Shown piece after piece: positions 1 to 11,700 of a stretch of 64,000 nucleotides of DNA (position 1 is its first letter; each line of letters opens with the position of its first letter). Origin of the DNA: Dolomedes plantarius (lineage: Eukaryota > Arthropoda > Arachnida > Araneae > Dolomedidae). The translations under genes and the position numbers were made by a program. The notes under the pieces are model-generated. The model saw only the letters and a list, made by a program, of their open reading frames with translations. It was not told where the DNA came from and did not search any database. The stretch spans positions 127,714,423-127,778,422 of the forward strand of contig OU015503.1 in NCBI GenBank assembly GCA_907164885.2, written 5' to 3'.

Positions 1-466
1 TGTAATAGCGTGGGAATAACGCTTACGAAATGTGCTAGAAGTGAATCTGGTGAAGAAAGGGTTTTGTCCCCCAAACGGTGTGTGGGGGACGAAAAGACAA
101 TTTTCAGGCGAGTCCCTTTTTGGCGCGAACAGGTTTGACGTCACCAGGGACGAGTTTCAGGGGAGAAACGAGGTCTATATAAAGGACTGCATGCCCTCGA
201 CGGCGGCTGGTTGCTGGGAGATTCTGCGAGGCGTGGGACGCCGGATTTTCAGCGGACTGAAGTGATCTCGTCAGCGGGCCACGTGGCTCGACAGGACCGT
301 CGAAGCGTGAGCTGTTTTTTTCGGCTGTGGGCCGTGTGAACCGAATGCCTTGGCCTTGGCGTATGTTAACTTTTATGTACAGTGCATTTCCCTGTGAACC
401 TTTCCAGAAAAGAATAAAGTGTTTGAAACACTAACTCCTCTTCTCGAGTCAGTTTCTTGGGTTGTG
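1..466 (+). mobile_element. LTR-like promoter sequence, cut by window start
   Basis: GC-richer than its surroundings and organised like a retroelement LTR. A palindromic CRE (tgacgtca, about 137) is followed by a TATA box (tctatataaagg, about 174) and later by an AATAAA polyadenylation signal near 411. It opens with TG at base 1. The 3' limit near 470 is uncertain, because no primer-binding site or matching second LTR was recognised. A 77-codon open frame across it is probably fortuitous. It could instead be a host promoter with a short noncoding exon. Confidence 0.45.
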
Positions 467-555
467 GAGATAGTCACGGCCAGTCAAAGCCGGGGCAGTT
501 AGCAGGTGATCGCCCGGGGCACAGCAGTGAAGCGTCTTCGCCTTGGAGCCATCAC

Positions 556-690
556 AATACATACATTACATATATATATATACATATATACATACATATA
601 TACATACTATATATACATACATATACATACATACATATACATATATGTATATATACATACATACATACATATACATACACACACACACCT
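556..690. repeat. (TATACA)n-type microsatellite
   Basis: Degenerate tracts of tatata, tacata and cacaca. Long open frames rich in Tyr, Ile, His and Thr on both strands here are artefacts of the repeat. Positions 691-1043 that follow hold nothing I recognise. Confidence 0.9.
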
Positions 691-1043
691 ATCCACCCAG
701 TGATGATTTCCTGAAGGATGCAAGTTCTGCTCCCGAGACGCTGAAAACATTGTTGGAGGAAGTGACGAAGAAAGTGGATTTGGGCCAGATCAGTTTTCAC
801 AATCTTACGTGAAATTCATCAAGAGCCACTACCTTGGAAAGACATCAACCAACAGCAGACCAAGGTATCGTGGAAACATTTCCGCTCACAATAATCAACG
901 CCAAACAAGACTCATCTGCGTGCTTAGGTATCAATTTGAGACTGGTGACAAGAAGCACCGAGTGATGCCGACTCCTTGACTGTGAGATCAAAATCCACCA
1001 GCCGCTTTTGGTTTTGCAAAACAACCCAACTGAAAGTAACATA

Positions 1044-1881
1044 TGTAAGGAATGTTACCATTCCTTACATGAATTCACGCCATTACATCATTTGGCGGCT
1101 GCTCATTGGTCAATTGAGTTTACATCGGTATTTGTGTATTTGGTGCTCATGTCTGTTATTCAAGAATCAAAACTTCTACCACTATTTTTGAACGAAATAG
1201 AATCTATTTCAAATAATAATATCGTAGTACGCAGTAACGTTCAAAATTACATATTTGTGCATTATAAAATTTATGCATTTGTACAATAAAGTCACTTTAT
1301 TTTCAGTCTATTTTTGGTAATTTTTAGAAGAGTATTTATAATTTTTATTTTTAAGAGTAAGGTTAAAAAACTAAAGTGTGCAAAACAGCAAAATAATGCA
1401 ATTTACATCTTGCAATTAAGATTTTAATTTTGAAAAAATAAACAATTTTTTTAAAATTCAACATTTAATTTAAAAATAAATAAATAAAGCTTTCATTTTT
1501 TTAATTCAACATTTAAATTTAAGAAAAATTCAATTTTGAGTAAATATTACTCCTAAAATTTTACAGTGAAATTAATACGGAAATTGGTAATTTCTTAAAA
1601 TTTTCCATTCACAAAAAAGAAAGAAGGCATTTATGGCGAAAATTTCTTTTACAAATAGTTTCACTTTAAATTACTTTTGCATTAATAGGTGACGCCACTT
1701 AAAAAATTCACGTTCCTTGCAAAATATTGCGTAAACAATATATACAATGAAGCAACTAAGAAATAGATTTTATCTCATTTAAATGCGCTTAGGATCAAAT
1801 ACTATGGCAATTACCGATGCAAACTGAATTGACCGCCAAACGATGTAATGGCGTGAATTCATGTCCGCTAAAACCTTACTG
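1044..1881. mobile_element. non-autonomous TIR element, possibly Tc1/mariner-type
   Basis: Positions 1068-1135 and 1812-1868 are long inverted copies sharing catgaattcacgccattaca and a tttggcgg block. The right end reads ccttactg followed by TA; the left end is less well kept (TA then tgtaagg). A TA duplication and a CAGTAAGG-like terminus suggest a Tc1/mariner-type MITE. The AT-rich interior has no coding potential. Confidence 0.6.
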
Positions 1882-1883
1882 TA

Positions 1884-2790
1884 AACTGGTAACCCGTGTC
1901 AAGGTGTGGCAACCCTTTCTTCGTTGTTCGGTAGAACGGCAGACGAGAAGACAGATGCCAACAGGGTTTATCTGACGAATATGGCTCTGTATGCCAAATC
2001 CATCTTTTTTTTTTTAAATTACTTTATATGTGCTGTGTCCCTTAAAAACCATGTAATAAAAGTTTGGGACAAAATTCTGGAAGTCTTTTTGTGTCGTCTC
2101 TGTTTCTCGCATAAAAAACCTTACCTTACCCTAATTTCTTTTTATTATATGAACGTCAAATGAATCGATATCTTGAAATCAAATCAAATGTTACCCGTAT
2201 TTTGCGAACGGTTAGTTCCAACGCCTGTACACAAGTGTTTCGATGACTTGGAAATATTGTATAGACTCCTTTGGCGATTGTTTTGAGGGAGATGAATTTG
2301 TTTGAATACCTTTCTTATTCATAAAAAATCGCCCGGTTACTTTATGGGAGCACCTTGCATATAGATACATACAACGATAAGTAATCCTACGTTAATAACC
2401 CGCGGTCGTTTTGTTAGAAGAGAATTTGAAGTAAAACTTTTACAAATCCGGACAGAAAACTATTTTACCAAGAGGGGGAAAATGGCAACTTTGTTCAACG
2501 GATGCCTTAAAAATTTATAATTGTTGCAATATCAAAGTCAGTATTTTTTTTTGCGTGTCACGACAAATTTTTGGAATACATCGATACAAAATACGTGTTG
2601 GTTAGATGCTCCATTTCTGAAAAATGGCTGACGACGAATTTTCCAAATCCGTCAACATTGAATTATAGTATGTCGTGGTTCCATCTCGTATATCGTGGCG
2701 CCAATAGCAATGACCGTATCTCTATCTGACAGAACAACGAGCATTTTGGAAAAAATACGGATCCACTAAAAAGTTTTATTTATTTAAAAA
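1884..2790. other. no recognisable gene or element
   Basis: AT-rich noncoding sequence. The 85-codon frame starting at 1906 has no recognisable family features and crosses a poly-T tract. Confidence 0.5.
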
Positions 2791-3467
2791 CTAGCCGGCG
2801 TTGCCCGATTTTCAAAAAATAATATGCCTACGTTTTAATCTGAACTATCAACTAAATCTATACAAAATTCCAGCTCAATTGAAGCATTTATAAGGGAACA
2901 AACATAGACCTATTCGAAATAATCAATAAATTTCACAGTTTCAATGAAACACACTGATTTTTGAATAAAGTTCAATAATTCAAGTTCGATTTACGCAAAT
3001 TGTGGATAAAATTGCAGATAAATTCAAAAACATAAAGTTTATAAGTTAAATAAAGTTCTGTAATATTATACCAATAAATTTCAAGTTGATAGTCAATAAA
3101 CTGTAAATCTTGTTTTACCTTAAATGTCAAATAAAAGCATGGTTCCAAAATCTTTATTTGTATTTATCAATACCTCCTCCACTTGAATCTTTAAAATATT
3201 AAATGTTTTACTGATAATAAATGAAAATGTAGTTTGATGTGTTGCTATGGTTACTTGACTATGGTTGACAAAGGAAAAGTTGTAAAGGTGAAGCATCGGC
3301 TCAACATTTAGGCTCCTAACTTTCTTACTACTGGTCAGATATACATAATATAGCCTATGTCCATCTGGAATGACATATCTTTCAAATGGTGAAAGAATTT
3401 TTCCAATAGGTGCAGTGGTTCCGGAGATTACCCTCCACATACAAAATCCGCTCTCTCTCTTTATAGA
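2791..3467 (-). mobile_element. non-autonomous Helitron, 5' type B, 3' end GCCGGCTAG
   Basis: Read on the minus strand it starts with TC at 3467-3466 (tctataaagagagagagcgg) and ends with CTAG at 2794-2791, preceded by a short hairpin (cgggcaacgccggctag). TC at the 5' end, a 3' hairpin and terminal CTAG are Helitron hallmarks. A diverged second copy lies at 19637-20366. There is no coding capacity. Confidence 0.75.
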
Positions 3468-4373
3468 TTACCAGATACTCTTTTTTTTTTTTTTTTTTTT
3501 TTCGGGTTAGGGCATTGTGGTAATGAAATTTTACTTCAGATTTGACCTTAACCAAATATTTGGTGCATACAATAAAATCGGGACAAGATTATTTGACCAT
3601 TTATCCTGCTGTGTTGGAAATAAGAAAAAAAACCCTTTTCTAAACCAGTAACTTAACCTTAACTAACTTCTTAACTTAGGTTCCTGGGGAGAGAGAAGTT
3701 GAACTTCAGTTATTTAAATTTATTTGTAATCCACTACAACTTGGAATTATAAAATATTTTAAATATATTGTATTTAAAATGTATACTGTATTTTACATTT
3801 TACGAAAAAATGATGGCAGATAATTTTTACTTCAAATAAATGAAATGGTGTATCATTATAGTATACTAATTGACAATCGATAAACAAAATTAAAAGCAAC
3901 TTAAATTTAAAAGTTAACGAAAAACTGATAATGGATTCAAAAATTTTCAACAAAAAGACTCTTAGTTTTAAAAATAATTTACTCTGTTGAGTATAGTCAA
4001 TTTGACTCAGATTTCCAGTTCAAGGCCAGATCTGACTAAAATTATTATACTGTAATTAAAAGATCACATCAGAAATAACTGTTTGATCTTAAAATTAGAG
4101 AATTTGACATTGGGTTATTTTTACCAGAACGCAATAATTATCGCCATGCGAAATGCGCCAAACCCTGGCGGAAAAATCCAAGATGGCGGCCGTGCACACA
4201 AATCTAGAGTATCCCCCCTCTAACTTTATTTCTACTAATCAGATATAATATATAGCCTATGTCCATCTGGAATAATGTATCTGTCAAATGAAAGAATTTT
4301 TCAAATAGGTGCAGTGGTTCCGGAGATTACCCTAACGTACAAAATCCGCTTTCTCTTTATATATTAGTATAGA
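3468..4373 (-). mobile_element. 5' half of a type-B Helitron, truncated
   Basis: On the minus strand it begins TC at 4373-4372 and follows the 5' part of the composite unit at 24942-27361, including one copy of its inner inverted repeat (about 4155-4200). It stops at 3468, where the next type-B element begins. It abuts the CTAG end of the composite at 4374 with no spacer. Confidence 0.7.
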
Positions 4374-5045
4374 CTAGCTGAAAACCCGCGCTTCGCTACG
4401 GAGTACATTCAAATTAAATACAACGGTCAACGTATGCAATTTATGCCAAAAATAAATTATATATTTATAATAAATGCGATGATCAATGTATACAATTGAT
4501 GTAAAATAATATCTATCTATCTATATTATATAAAAAAATCGTAAGGGATATGCATTTTTTTGGATAATATCCAATCGTCTGCTGCATTAGAAAGAGAAAA
4601 AATATTTTTTTGTCTATTTAGTTGTTACGCACGTGACGATAAATTTATTGAAAGTACCAGAAAAAGAAATCACGTGATCAGCATTTAATAATTAAATTCT
4701 AAAATTAATCTTTAAAAATTCACCAAAAATCAGAAAATGGAGGTAAAAATTCGAAAAAATTTCATTTTGAAGGAATTTTTAGGATCTTTCTCGTGATATA
4801 AATTTTATAACCCTCAATGTATTATTTTAAATGCAAACGTAAAAAAGTTTAAAAAACAGCTTAAAAATTTAATTTAAAAAACCTAAGAAGAATTTTTGAA
4901 AAATCTTTCTTAGTGCACCCCTACACTATTAGAAGAATCGCCATGCAAAATTTCAGCCCTTTAGGTCCAGCGGTTTGGTCTGTGCGTTGTATGTCAGTCA
5001 GTCAGTGAATGAATGAGTCAGTTACGGAACTGTTTTATATATAGA
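4374..5045 (-). mobile_element. type-A Helitron forming the 3' part of composite copy 2
   Basis: 5' TC at 5045-5044 followed by tatatataaaacagttccg. The 3' end has the cgtagcgaagcgcgg hairpin, then ttttcagctag. The same 5' and 3' blocks recur around ten times in the window. Confidence 0.8.
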
Positions 5046-6797
5046 TTATAGAAGTGTAGATACACATTGGTATCTCAAAATTAGAGTAAGAGATGAAATA
5101 AAAATACAAAAATAAAAAAAGAATTTTAAGTAAAGAATGTTTTTTTAATTATTTTAAGCACCTAAAATAATATTCAAATTAATATTACGCTACTTAATAA
5201 TGTGTGCATGGCCGCCATCTTGGATTTTTTTGCGCCAACTTGGCGATTTTACCGTGTTTTGAGGAGTGGAAAATTTCTCGCCAATGTGTTTCAAGCGGTG
5301 TTTTCAAAACGCTGGACTTTGAATTTTTTTAGCTTTTTTAATAAAAACCACCTGTTTAAATTATGAAACTTAGAAAAATTTTTGAAAAATCATTAAACGT
5401 GGATTTAGATTTATTTTTGGGTTTTTGATAAAAACACTTTTTTCTGAAAAAATCATTCTCAAATATTGGAAATTTTGGGTTTTTCTTTTAGCTTTTTTAA
5501 TAAAACGACCTTTTTAAATTGTGAACTTAGAAATATTTTTGAAAAATCATTTAATCGTTGGACTGAGATTTTTTTTTCGTCATTTTTAATAAAAACTACC
5601 TTTTCAAATTATGATCCATATGAAAAATTTGGTCAAGTGAATTTTACTTACAGATAAAATTTCAATGCCATCCATGTATTCAGTTTGCCCTAACTCTTTG
5701 ACTAATAGAAATGAATCACCAAAATATTATGCAAATATATTGTTAATTAGTAAAAAATACAGCATTTTCGTACCACCTAAATAACTTGCAATTTAAAAAT
5801 TATCTAAAATTCAGCTTTGAAAAATGTAAAATAATTATGAACCCCTAAATTTATGGTGAGTAACCAGATCCTCTTTTTTCCTTTTTTTTTGGTTAGGGCA
5901 TTGTGGTAATGAATTTTACTTCAGATTTGACCTTAACCAAATATGTGGTGCATACAATAAAATCGGGACAAGGATTATTTGACCATTTATCCTGTTGTGT
6001 TGGAAATAAGAAAAAAAAACCTTTTCCTAAACCAATAACTTAACCTTAACTAACTTTTTAACTTAGGTTCCTGGGAGAGAGAAGTTGAACTTCAGTTATT
6101 TAAATTTATTTGTAATCCACTACAACTTGGAATTATAAAATATTTTAAAATATATTGTATTTAAATGTATACTGTATTTTACATTGTACGAAAAATGATG
6201 GCAGATAATTTTTACTTCAAATAAATGAAATGGTGTATCATTATAGTATACTAATTGACAATCGATAAACAAAATTAAAAGCAACTTAAATTTAATAAGT
6301 TAACGAAAAACTGATAATGGATTCAAAATTTTCAACAAAAAGACTCTTAGTTTTAAAATAATCTACTCTTTTGAGTATAGTCAAGTTGACTCAGATTTCC
6401 AGGTCAACGCCAAGATCTGACCTAAAATTCTTATACTGTAATTAAAAGATCACAATCAGAAATAACTGTTTAATCTTAAAATTAGGAGGCATTTGGACAC
6501 TTCGGCGTTAATTTTCACCAGAACGCCAATACTTATCGCCATGCGAATTGCGCCAAAACCATGGCGCGGAAAATCCAAGATGCGGCCCGTGCCCACACAT
6601 CCTAGAGTATCCCCCCTAACTTTATTTCTACTTGATCAGACTATTACATAATATATAGCCTATGTCCATCTGAATAATGTACCTTTCAAACAGTTTTTTG
6701 ATGAAGAATGTTTCAAATAGGTGCAGTGGTCCGGAGATTACCCTCCACGTACCAAAATCCTGCTCCTCTCTTTATATATTAGTATTAGAGTATAGGA
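4374..6797 (-). mobile_element. composite Helitron, copy 2 (2.42 kb, inverted relative to copy 1)
   Basis: On the minus strand it starts TC at 6797-6796 and ends CTAG at 4374. It matches the unit at 24942-27361 along its length: type-B 5' end, inner TIR element (about 5201-6599 here), AT-rich spacer, then a full type-A Helitron (4374-5045). The lengths are nearly equal (2424 and 2420 bp). No intact coding sequence. Confidence 0.75.
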
Positions 6798-7274
6798 CTA
6801 GCGGCCCGTCCGACTTTGTCCGGGTTGAACAAAATATTATACCAATAAATTCCAGTTGATAGCCAATAAATTGTAAATCTTTTTTTTTTACCTTAATAAT
6901 AACCTAAATAATACCCTTAAATTAATTTATGTTAGTTATAATAAAAATAATTTTTTTAAAAGAAAAGGCGTGCCGGAGACGGCTAGGTTCGAACCGCTAG
7001 CGTCAGAACAGAAGCCCACCGCGATAGCACCACGATAAGGTTCGTTGAAATCTTCGGAACAAAAGCGGTAGAAGACAGTAGCGGAAACAATGGAGATTGT
7101 TAGGATTAAGCCCCTAACTTTATTTCTACTGATTAGATATACATAATACTATAGCCTATGTCCATCTGGAATAATGTACCTTTCAAACAGTGAAAGAATT
7201 TTTCAAATAGGTCCAGTGGTTCTGAAGATACCCTCCACGAACAAAATCGCTCTCTCTTTATATATAAGTATAGA
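6798..7274 (-). mobile_element. non-autonomous Helitron, 5' type B, 3' end GGGCCGCTAG
   Basis: TC at 7274-7273 (tctatacttatatataaaga), type-B 5' block, different interior, then a 3' end with hairpin ccggacaaagtcgg and terminal CTAG at 6801-6798. A second copy lies on the plus strand at 33729-34192. It abuts the composite's 5' TC directly. Confidence 0.75.
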
Positions 7275-7289
7275 TTAATTTAAAATAAT

Positions 7290-7760
7290 ACAAGGATAAA
7301 AAGGAACTTTTTACCCCACACCACGTTTTTTAAATTTTCTATTGAATTCATTAATACTTGAACAAGTTCTCTCTTAATTACACAAACCTCCAATAATTAA
7401 TTCTTTTATTTAATGTTCAATCACTTTTTCAGTCGTTTCCACTATCCACAGACTTTATAAACTGCTAACTTTTATAATTTTTTTTTTTAATTTTTCGCAC
7501 AATTTTGTAAACAAACTAAATTCACACGTATTCTGTTTTCAAAATCGTCAAACGCCGTTACGCAAAACGTGCAAGCATTGAATTCGATCGAAGCGAAACC
7601 TTGAGGCTAAAAGTATCAAAGAATGCATTGTCATCGTGTTCTGAGCTATTCCAAAAGTTTCAAATGTCTAGCTAGTCGGGAAGCTAGTTAAAAATCGATT
7701 GCAAGATTTTGTACTGGACAAACAAACAAACAAGAAAGCGAGTTAATAGAAACATGGTAA
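7290..7760 (+). repeat. dispersed repeat F, copy 1
   Basis: Contains two blocks that recur together: aaattttctattgaatt (about 7335) and atgcattgtcatcgtgttct with gactagc/gtcgggaagct and acaagaaagcgagtta (7620-7745). Other copies are at 28110-28440, 28430-28772, 31080-31186 (inverted) and 32510-33292. I cannot classify it; no clear termini or coding. Confidence 0.6.
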
Positions 7761-8299
7761 AAAAAAGCAGAAAAGTCAATAAATTTGAATATAACTTGTT
7801 AGGCAGTAAAAATAATGACCGTAACCTTCATTGAAGCCAATAGCTCGATGGCATCTCTAAAATGATACTGCCATTTCAACAGAAACTATTACTATAGATC
7901 GGTTATTGTTCGCAGACAATGCCCTCACATTTTCAGTTTAAGAAAATGGCACTCGCCAGCTGCTACGGTTTCGTTCCTTAGAGCTACAACAACGTCATGA
8001 TTCAAAATTCGGCAGTTTTTAAAAAACAAATAGCCCCAATACTCGCTTAGATTTGTGTCGTTTCACAAATGCAGTGTGACAATTATGAGCTATTAAAAGA
8101 AAAAAATTAAAAACTAGATAACTTTTGAACCATTGGCAAGATTCGATGAAAACTGTGGCGGGTTGATGCAGGGCCATGTTAGGTATGTTTTTTAATTATT
8201 ATTTATTATTTATTATTTGAGCATGCGCACTCGCATTGTTGTTGTTCATTTTTCGCCGAGAATATCGAAATACAGCGTTTTCTGAGCGAATAGGGAATC
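7761..8299. other. no recognisable gene
   Basis: Noncoding by inspection. It may include the upstream, decayed part of the mariner relic that follows. Confidence 0.4.
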
Positions 8300-8513
8300 G
8301 CTTTGCCGCCATATTTTCCTGATCTCAACCCTTGTGGACTCATTGATGTGGGGCAATATTAAGACAACGTTTACCCTAAATAACCACGAAAGCACGCTGA
8401 GCTCAAACGGCCATTCAGGAGGTCATCGAAAGCATAGATGTCTCGACACTTCAACGAGGTTTACAGAATTTTTCTCTCGCCATTGATGGCAAGCACATCG
8501 AACCATTTTCATA
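8300..8513 (+). pseudogene. mariner transposase C-terminus, decayed
   Basis: This encodes the last part of a mariner-type DDD transposase, the enzyme that cuts and joins transposon ends. In successive frames it reads PPYFPDLNPCG, then MWGNIK, then, from 8410, AIQEVIESIDVSTLQR ending DGKHIEPFS before a stop. The family signature PPxSPDLNPxDxxLWG includes the third catalytic aspartate. At least two frameshifts separate the blocks, so it is dead. No inverted ends were identified around it. The family call rests on recalled motif patterns, not on a search. Confidence 0.7.
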
Positions 8514-9276
8514 AAACTAATCGATATAGGTGGTACTTGTCAAATTTTGGATAAAATTTTTTAACTCCAGTAGTTTTTTTTCCAAATTTAATTTTTTTTA
8601 ATTAATATAGCTCAATAATTGTCAACCTGTACATCCGATTGAAACTATTACTATTTGTTCGTTTATTTGGTTAAGAATTTCCCTATTTTTACTTTGTCTC
8701 ATTCTTGGCGAACCTTTCCCTCGCCAACGGTCTCACACACAGTACAAGTTGTCTAAAAAGGAAGAATGCGTTGCGCATGCTCGGAAGATGTACCTATTGG
8801 AGTTGCGAGTAATAACTATGGCTTTCAATTTCTATTTTTTTTTGTTGTGTGTTGTTAAACCCGCGGTATCATCATTTGAAGGGTGAAGGTTTGTTTCATT
8901 TAGAAACGGGACGCGATTCAAAAACCCGGACTGATTATTCAAACCAAGTTTCGCCGATCTCAATATTGCCCAGAAACAGAGACTTTCGAAATCTAAATAC
9001 GCGGAAACAAAGTCAGTGGTAAACAGGTTTCCGTCGACTCTGCGAAAAAACTGGGTGGAAACGTGAATAATTGGAATACTTCCCCCCGAAGCGTGAGAAA
9101 GCAAACGGGCAACCAGCGTGATTCAAAATTGGAGTGCGTCCGAAAACAATACAAGGTGAAATAATCGTCGCGCGTCCAACAATCGACCAGGATCGCTGTA
9201 CAATTTATGTTTAAAAACAACTAACAGCCACATTTACCCTGATGTCCACATAAAATGAAAATGAGCAAAGCGATAA
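8514..9276. other. no recognisable gene or element
   Basis: Noncoding by inspection. Short minus-strand frames at 8832-9220 overlap each other and lack family motifs. Confidence 0.4.
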
Positions 9277-9672
9277 GGGCCTGTTTCCACATAGGGAGTC
9301 CGTTGCGTTTGCGTTACGTTGCGTTAAGGAAAAGATGACGTTGAGACGAAAATAAACCAATCATATGCCTCCAAACGATTAGCAATAAAACTTTTTAACG
9401 CCTATGATCAGGCCCGACTTAGCCTAATTGGGGCCCGGGGCAAAAACTTCTTTGGGGGCCCCCCCTCTGCTTCACTACTTTAGTAATGAAGAACTTAATA
9501 TTTATTACTAAACTTTCTATTCGATTTGGGGCCCCCCCTCTGATGTGGGGGCCCGGGGCAAACTGCCCCGTATGCCCCTGCCTTAGTCAGGCTCTGCCTA
9601 TGATTGGTTTATTTTCGTCTCAACGTCATCTTTTCCTTAACGTAACGCAACGTACTCCTATGTGACAGGCCC
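9277..9672. mobile_element. foldback-like MITE (repeat E), possibly Harbinger/Tourist-type
   Basis: Left arm gggcctgtttccacata, gttgcgtttgcgttacg and aaaagatgacgttgagacga; the right arm (9605-9672) is its inverted copy ending caggccc. The flanks taa and tat resemble a decayed 3-bp duplication. The GGGCCTGTTT terminus resembles Tourist MITEs. It is interrupted by a hAT MITE (9409-9596). Related pieces lie at 13486-13540 and at 47165-47297 plus 49093-49117. Confidence 0.65.
9409..9596 (+). mobile_element. 188-bp hAT MITE, 8-bp TSD cctatgat
   Basis: Begins caggcccgacttagcc and ends ttagtcaggctctg; both flanks carry exactly cctatgat (9401-9408 and 9597-9604). Interior is G/C runs (gggcccggggc, gccccg). 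An inverted sister copy is at 37059-37243, also with a perfect 8-bp duplication. The size of the duplication and CAG termini place it in hAT. Confidence 0.9.
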
Positions 9673-10730
9673 TATGCCACAAATACGGCCTGACTTTATG
9701 GGTGGCATTCAGAAACTAAAACGCTAGCATTTAACTCTCTCCCCAAAGAAAGTAAAGCTTTTTCTTTTATCATATGGATTGAATACGCCTCGAGGGGAAA
9801 CAAAACTTTTGATGTCATGCAAAGTCTATTTCGAACGCCTACGAAATCTGCTAATGTAGGGCCATTTTCGAGTAACGGTTGTAGTCCTACAATTACGATA
9901 AGTTCTCTGCAACCGTACGTTACGATGTTCAAAGTTCAACACTATTAACAGAAGTTATAAAATTCGAGTACACAGATTTAGCCTGAACGTCCATAATACA
10001 GAGTCATCATGATGAAGGAAAGCAGAAACAGGAAAAAAACTCGATTCAGCCCAGATGACAAACAATTTACAAGATAAAAGGTGCAACGGAACAAAGATAA
10101 TAAACAGCTAACATTGAAGAAGCCCCCCGTATGCGCGTCACGTCCGATTCCAAGGTTATTTTCAGATTCCAAACAGGTGAAACATCTGCGGAAAAAAGAT
10201 CCACATATCATTTAGATTTGATTTGAATGACTGAAATTAGTGCCTAGTATGGAAAAGTGGGACGAAAGGAATTTGAATTGTGACAGTTTACCGAGTGATA
10301 TCATGTGCAATAAAACCTTTTCGTACCTTAGTATTTCGGAAACTGAATTCTACGCTCAAATTTACAACACTACTACTTACTGCACAGCAAACGCAGGTCG
10401 GTTTTTTTTTTTTTCAATCACTTCTTTGAATACTATTCACACATACAGTGAGACTTTCTATAAGGCGGCCATTCACGGTCGACAAGAGGTTTCTCATCCA
10501 AACATCGGCTCTATGATTCTGGACAGAAACAGAGAAGTTTCCCTGTATCGATTTTTAGGGAAAAAATGCGTGATGATAGAAACACACATTTTACGGACGC
10601 ACCTCCAATTTATGGGAGGATTTTAGAAAATATTATTGGTACAGCTTCGATTTAGGACCCATTAGCGATATTTTGTATTGGCGACTTTTTACATTTTACA
10701 TTTAGCGCACATGGTATCCCAGAATTCGTT
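9673..10730. other. no recognisable gene
   Basis: Contains a 128-codon plus-strand open frame (10240-10626). Its product has no motif I know, crosses a poly-T tract and lacks an obvious gene context, so I do not call it a gene. Confidence 0.4.
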
Positions 10731-11085
10731 TCGGCAACCTCTGCCACAGTCGCGAGTGTTTACAACTGAAATAAACCATTTTCCATAATGTAACCCGGTG
10801 GGAATAACACCATTTTCAACTTCGTGCCCCTTTAGAACCAGCTTTGGTATATACAATTCATATATTGATGATTGGTACTGCACAGCACTAGTTCGGCAAC
10901 TCTGCCACAGCCGCGAGTGTTTTACACTGAAATAAACCATTTTCCATAATGTAACCCGGTGGAATAACACCATTTTCAACTTCGTGCCCCTTTGGAACAG
11001 CTTTGGTATATTACAATTCGTATATTGATGATTTGGTATGCACAGAATTCGTTTTCGGCAACCCTGCCACAGTCGCGTGACGCAA
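10731..11085 (+). repeat. tandem repeat, about 162-bp period, about 2.2 units
   Basis: The anchor tcggcaac occurs at 10731, 10893 and 11055. Each is followed by ctgccacag and cgcg; the first two continue through aataaaccattttccataat and ttcaacttcgtgcccctt. Units differ by few substitutions and short indels. No coding. Confidence 0.85.
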
Positions 11086-11439
11086 ACCGGGCTGTAACCG
11101 ATTTTTTCTTAGTTATTTTATTTTGATTTAACCATGCCTCTCCGTGTAGATTTATCTCTAATTTCTGGATCTACAAAGTTTACGGTATTTCCTTATTGTA
11201 TCATTTTTTAATTTATATTGAATTATTTTTTTCATTTATATTTTGCAAATTTAAATTTCGATGTAATTCATACGATACAAGTGTAAGGAATATTACCATT
11301 ACCTGTCATCATAAATATACTTGTTAAGGGGCATTTTCTATAAGGCTGATTGTAAAACATATGATTAAAAATGTGAATTTCCATCACTTCAGAACAGAGT
11401 TAAAGATAAGACTGAGAAAACCAACACCAATAATTTTAA

Positions 11440-11700
11440 AAATTACATCCCTCTCTGTATGTACTATTTTTCAAAATTAAGATATTTACACTTATCATTA
11501 CATCAAATAAGATATTGTTGAGGAAAATATTTTTTCCTTATAAAATGGAGTAAAAGTTCAGCAAGTACTAAAATATAGTGTGCATTACATCACTCTCTGT
11601 ATGTCCACAATTCATTTATCTATACTTAATCATATCAAATAACTAATTGTTGGATAAAATGGGCTAAAATTTCATCACGTACTGAAAAAAAAGTGTAGAA
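11440..11700 (+). repeat. two diverged tandem copies, about 135 bp
   Basis: Both units carry the sequence ctctctgtatgt (at 11450 and 11592), a caaata block and a tataaaatgg or gataaaatgg block before a short gap. Older than the 162-bp repeat, judging by divergence. Confidence 0.5.

Noticed and set aside
457..812. Several open frames rich in Tyr, Ile, His and Thr
   Set aside because: They translate the microsatellite at 556-690.
10240..10626. 128-codon open frame
   Set aside because: No known motif, crosses a poly-T run and is in an isolated noncoding setting.
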